6,405 bases of DNA from JANXLS01 sp038227045 (GTDB taxonomy: Bacteria; Planctomycetota; SZUA-567; H5-PLA8). A model generated the notes under the pieces. It had not been told where the DNA came from, ran no database searches, and saw only the letters and a program-made list of their open reading frames with translations. Made by a program: the position numbers and the translations under genes. Positions 5,214-6,405 of the stretch are shown here, in pieces (position 1 is the stretch's first letter; each line of letters begins with the position of its first letter). The stretch spans positions 1 to 6,405 of the forward strand of contig JBBRQD010000203.1 of the NCBI GenBank assembly GCA_038227045.1. The letters run 5' to 3'.

Positions 5214-5933
5214 ATGAAAACCTTTACGATCTTAGCGATAGCCTCAACCCTGTGTGTCGCGATGTCAATCAAGGGCGAAGAAAACCTTGGGACTTTGGTG
5301 TTCTCGGACGATTTTGAACGGAAAGAGACGCAACAAGTAAAAGATGAGCCGGGCAACGGTTGGAATACCAGCAGTTCGTGGAGCGCGAAGGGACACAAAG
5401 AGGTCGATCTCGTCGACGGGACACTGCACATTTACATCCACCCTGAAGCGATTCATGCGGTCGACGTCGGGCATGCCTTCGCATTCACTGACGGCACCGC
5501 GCAGATGCGCTTTAAATTCCATGAGGCCAAAGACACACTGATGTTGAATTTTGCCGACTTATCCTGCAAAGAAGTCCACGCGGGGCATATCTGTGCCGCG
5601 ACGTTTGCCACGAAAAAAGTCAATCTACAGGATATGAAAACGGGCAATATGCTGTTGAAATACTTCGATGATCGCAAAGCGGGCAAGCTCAGCAAGGAGG
5701 ATGAAGCCCTGATCAAGACCAAGCAGAAATCCTTTCCCTACGAGATCAGTCTAAATGAGTGGCATTCCCTGAGCGTCACCATTTCAGGGGATACCCTGAA
5801 GGCTTCTGTGGATGGGAAGGAAGTGGGTAGTTTCAGTTCCGTCGGTATTGCGCACGAAACCAAGCAAGTCCTGAGGCTGCTGGTGTCGAATCAAGTCACC
5901 ATCGATGACGTGAAGTATTACAAGATGAAGTAA
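5214..5933 (+). CDS. Secreted jelly-roll-like protein of unknown function
   Basis: A 239-aa exported protein. The N-terminus MKTFTILAIASTLCVAMS is a Sec signal peptide, with a cut plausibly around residues 18-21; STLC does not fit a lipobox. The mature part begins with LVFSDDFERKE (28-38) and GNGWNTSSSW (47-56) and ends with NEWHSLSVTISGDTLKASVDGKEVGSFSS (181-209) and VTIDDVKYYK (228-237). This is the layout of LamG/DUF1080-like concanavalin-A folds, in which a strand over an NEW-type turn leads to the DGK hairpin. The middle contains LNFADLSCKEVHAGH (111-125) and a Lys-rich helix-like stretch (150-172). I recall similar proteins from planctomycetes and verrucomicrobia, but no activity is established. 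ATG 5214 has GGAG at 5204-5207, 6 nt upstream; an upstream in-frame TTG (5154) would place residues before the signal peptide. Carbohydrate binding or hydrolysis is inferred only. Confidence 0.7.
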   Translation: MKTFTILAIASTLCVAMSIKGEENLGTLVFSDDFERKETQQVKDEPGNGWNTSSSWSAKGHKEVDLVDGTLHIYIHPEAIHAVDVGHAFAFTDGTAQMRFKFHEAKDTLMLNFADLSCKEVHAGHICAATFATKKVNLQDMKTGNMLLKYFDDRKAGKLSKEDEALIKTKQKSFPYEISLNEWHSLSVTISGDTLKASVDGKEVGSFSSVGIAHETKQVLRLLVSNQVTIDDVKYYKMK

Positions 5934-5980
5934 AATTCTGCGTCTGATGGCCAGTTTGCGCTGCTGGGGAATCGGTGATG

Positions 5981-6005
5981 GACCACACTGAAAATTAGAG
6001 TGGTC
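5981..6005. repeat. Imperfect inverted repeat downstream of the second secreted protein
   Basis: GACCACACT (5981-5989) and AGAGTGGTC (5997-6005) pair at 8 of 9 positions around a 7-nt AT-rich loop. It begins 48 nt after the stop codon and has no U-tract. It could be a weak terminator or the decayed end of an insertion sequence, which would suit the mobile debris to its right. The rest of 5934-6051 holds no gene I can support. Confidence 0.35.
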
Positions 6006-6051
6006 TGTTACCGTTTTGTCCGTGGAACTGATTTGTTGTTTTAAAAGTAAG

Positions 6052-6062
6052 TGCTCTGTCAC
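6052..6062. repeat. Left copy of an 11-bp target-site duplication
   Basis: TGCTCTGTCAC directly abuts the left inverted repeat of the small element at 6063. The identical 11 bases directly abut its right end at 6145-6155, as expected for a target-site duplication. Confidence 0.65.
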
Positions 6063-6144
6063 GAATGGCGCATAGTTAAGCCGCTTTTGGCGACTCCGCT
6101 CCCACGCATTGCACGTGTGCATCGTCCTTAACTATGTGCCATTC
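6063..6144. mobile_element. 82-bp MITE-like element with 18-bp terminal inverted repeats
   Basis: GAATGGCGCATAGTTAAG (6063-6080) and CTTAACTATGTGCCATTC (6127-6144) are inverted copies matching at 17 of 18 positions, and the odd pair is G-T. They enclose 46 nt without coding capacity, which include a small TGCAC-GT-GTGCA dyad (6110-6121). The element is flanked on both sides, without any gap, by the identical 11-mer TGCTCTGTCAC. Inverted repeats plus abutting direct repeats are the signature of a non-autonomous transposon moved by a transposase acting in trans. The TTAAG at the inner end of the repeat and the 11-bp duplication recall the IS4/IS231 group, from memory. The right inverted repeat contributes an ATG (6134) to the downstream recombinase frame. 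Confidence 0.65.
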
Positions 6145-6331
6145 TGCTCTGTCACTGATATTCCACGGAGTCCATTCGATGCGTCATTTCCATCTGTCCG
6201 CCCTTTACGAACAGACGAACGATCTGCGAATGATCCAGGATCAAGCGGGGCATTCGTCCATTTCGACGACACAAGTTTATACGCATGTCTCGCTGGGGAA
6301 GCGATGCAAGGCGGTCAACGACCTGTTTTGA
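6134..6331 (+). pseudogene. C-terminal remnant of a tyrosine recombinase (phage integrase family)
   Basis: This 65-codon frame carries only the end of a tyrosine recombinase catalytic domain. It has the HxxR box (H14, R17 in GVHSMRH), the stretch LYEQTNDLRMIQDQAGHSS with the conserved GH (39-40), and the nucleophile tyrosine in STTQVYTHV (Y49), followed by a normal-looking end, AVNDLF. The N-terminal DNA-binding domain, the first catalytic Arg and the Lys are missing, and no matching fragment shows upstream in another frame. Recognisable similarity starts at about 6167. Codons 1-4 and part of the next come from the MITE right end. An internal ATG at 6179 has GGAG at 6167-6170, 8 nt upstream, so a 50-aa product could still be made, but it could not recombine DNA. 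The frame meets a TGA at 6029 even if the MITE is removed, so truncation does not depend on that insertion. Confidence 0.72.
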
Positions 6332-6405
6332 GGGATGGGAGGAAGAAAGCGGACGAGTTCCAGAACCGAATTAGAGGATGTAAGTCCAATGGCTCCGTCT
6401 GCCGA
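6332..6405 (+). other. Right edge, no supported gene
   Basis: The last 74 nt show no convincing feature. A frame from ATG 6335 is open to the edge, but its only purine-rich stretch (GAGGG) touches the start codon, so it cannot be judged from this window. Confidence 0.3.

Noticed and set aside
5981..6062. Reading of the imperfect dyad and following bases as a known IS end
   Set aside because: The GACCAC dyad recalls IS termini, but no partner end, transposase fragment or target duplication can be shown around it.
6335..6405. Frame from ATG 6335 open to the right edge
   Set aside because: Only 23 codons, the purine-rich stretch is too close to the start, and there is no recognisable sequence.

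Overview
The window looks like a chromosomal segment from a PVC-group bacterium, most likely Verrucomicrobiota and less likely Planctomycetota. The grounds are a DUF1080 (3-keto-disaccharide hydrolase family) secreted protein, a second secreted protein of a type I associate with planctomycetes and verrucomicrobia, an MqnA/MqnD-family protein of the futalosine menaquinone route, and intergenic regions full of short palindromic and tandem repeats. No rRNA, tRNA or CRISPR was found. The assignment is an inference from gene content.

Left part (1-1760). A gene on the minus strand seems to begin at position 20 and run off the left edge; only its first six codons and a strong Shine-Dalgarno are visible. 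Divergent to it lies a two-gene envelope-glycan operon: a DPM1/ArnC-like family 2 glycosyltransferase (303-1034) and a four-helix membrane protein with a LAB_N (lipid A biosynthesis N-terminal) domain (1067-1633). The glycosyltransferase would charge a polyprenyl-phosphate with a sugar on the cytoplasmic face. The LAB_N protein is a plausible membrane partner. Just before the glycosyltransferase start are four alternating complementary arms that can form mutually exclusive hairpins.

Middle part (1761-4206). An MqnD-like enzyme (1761-2705) is followed by a repeat-rich gap holding four CGCGAAT units, a possible terminator and a 12-bp hairpin. Next comes a PfkB-family sugar kinase resembling 2-keto-3-deoxygluconate kinase (start 2839 or 2860, end 3942). 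It converges, with a 6-nt gap, on a small DUF2061 membrane protein on the minus strand (4206-3949).

Right part (4207-6405). A 244-nt gap carries a 13-bp tandem duplication, three consecutive dyads and a TATA-like box. It leads into two same-strand secreted proteins (4451-5152 and 5214-5933), probably co-transcribed, that look like jelly-roll carbohydrate-active or carbohydrate-binding proteins. Hand-counted sample lines here are lower in GC (about 42-52%) than sampled lines of the glycosyltransferase, MqnD-like and kinase genes (about 63-75%). The right end is a decayed mobile-element zone: an apparently intact 82-bp MITE-like element with 18-bp terminal inverted repeats and perfect 11-bp flanking direct repeats, followed at once by the C-terminal remnant of a tyrosine recombinase.

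I do not see a complete new defence or mobile system. The best leads are the MITE-like element, the four-arm leader of the glycosyltransferase, the hairpin ahead of the kinase and the dyad cluster ahead of the DUF1080 gene.
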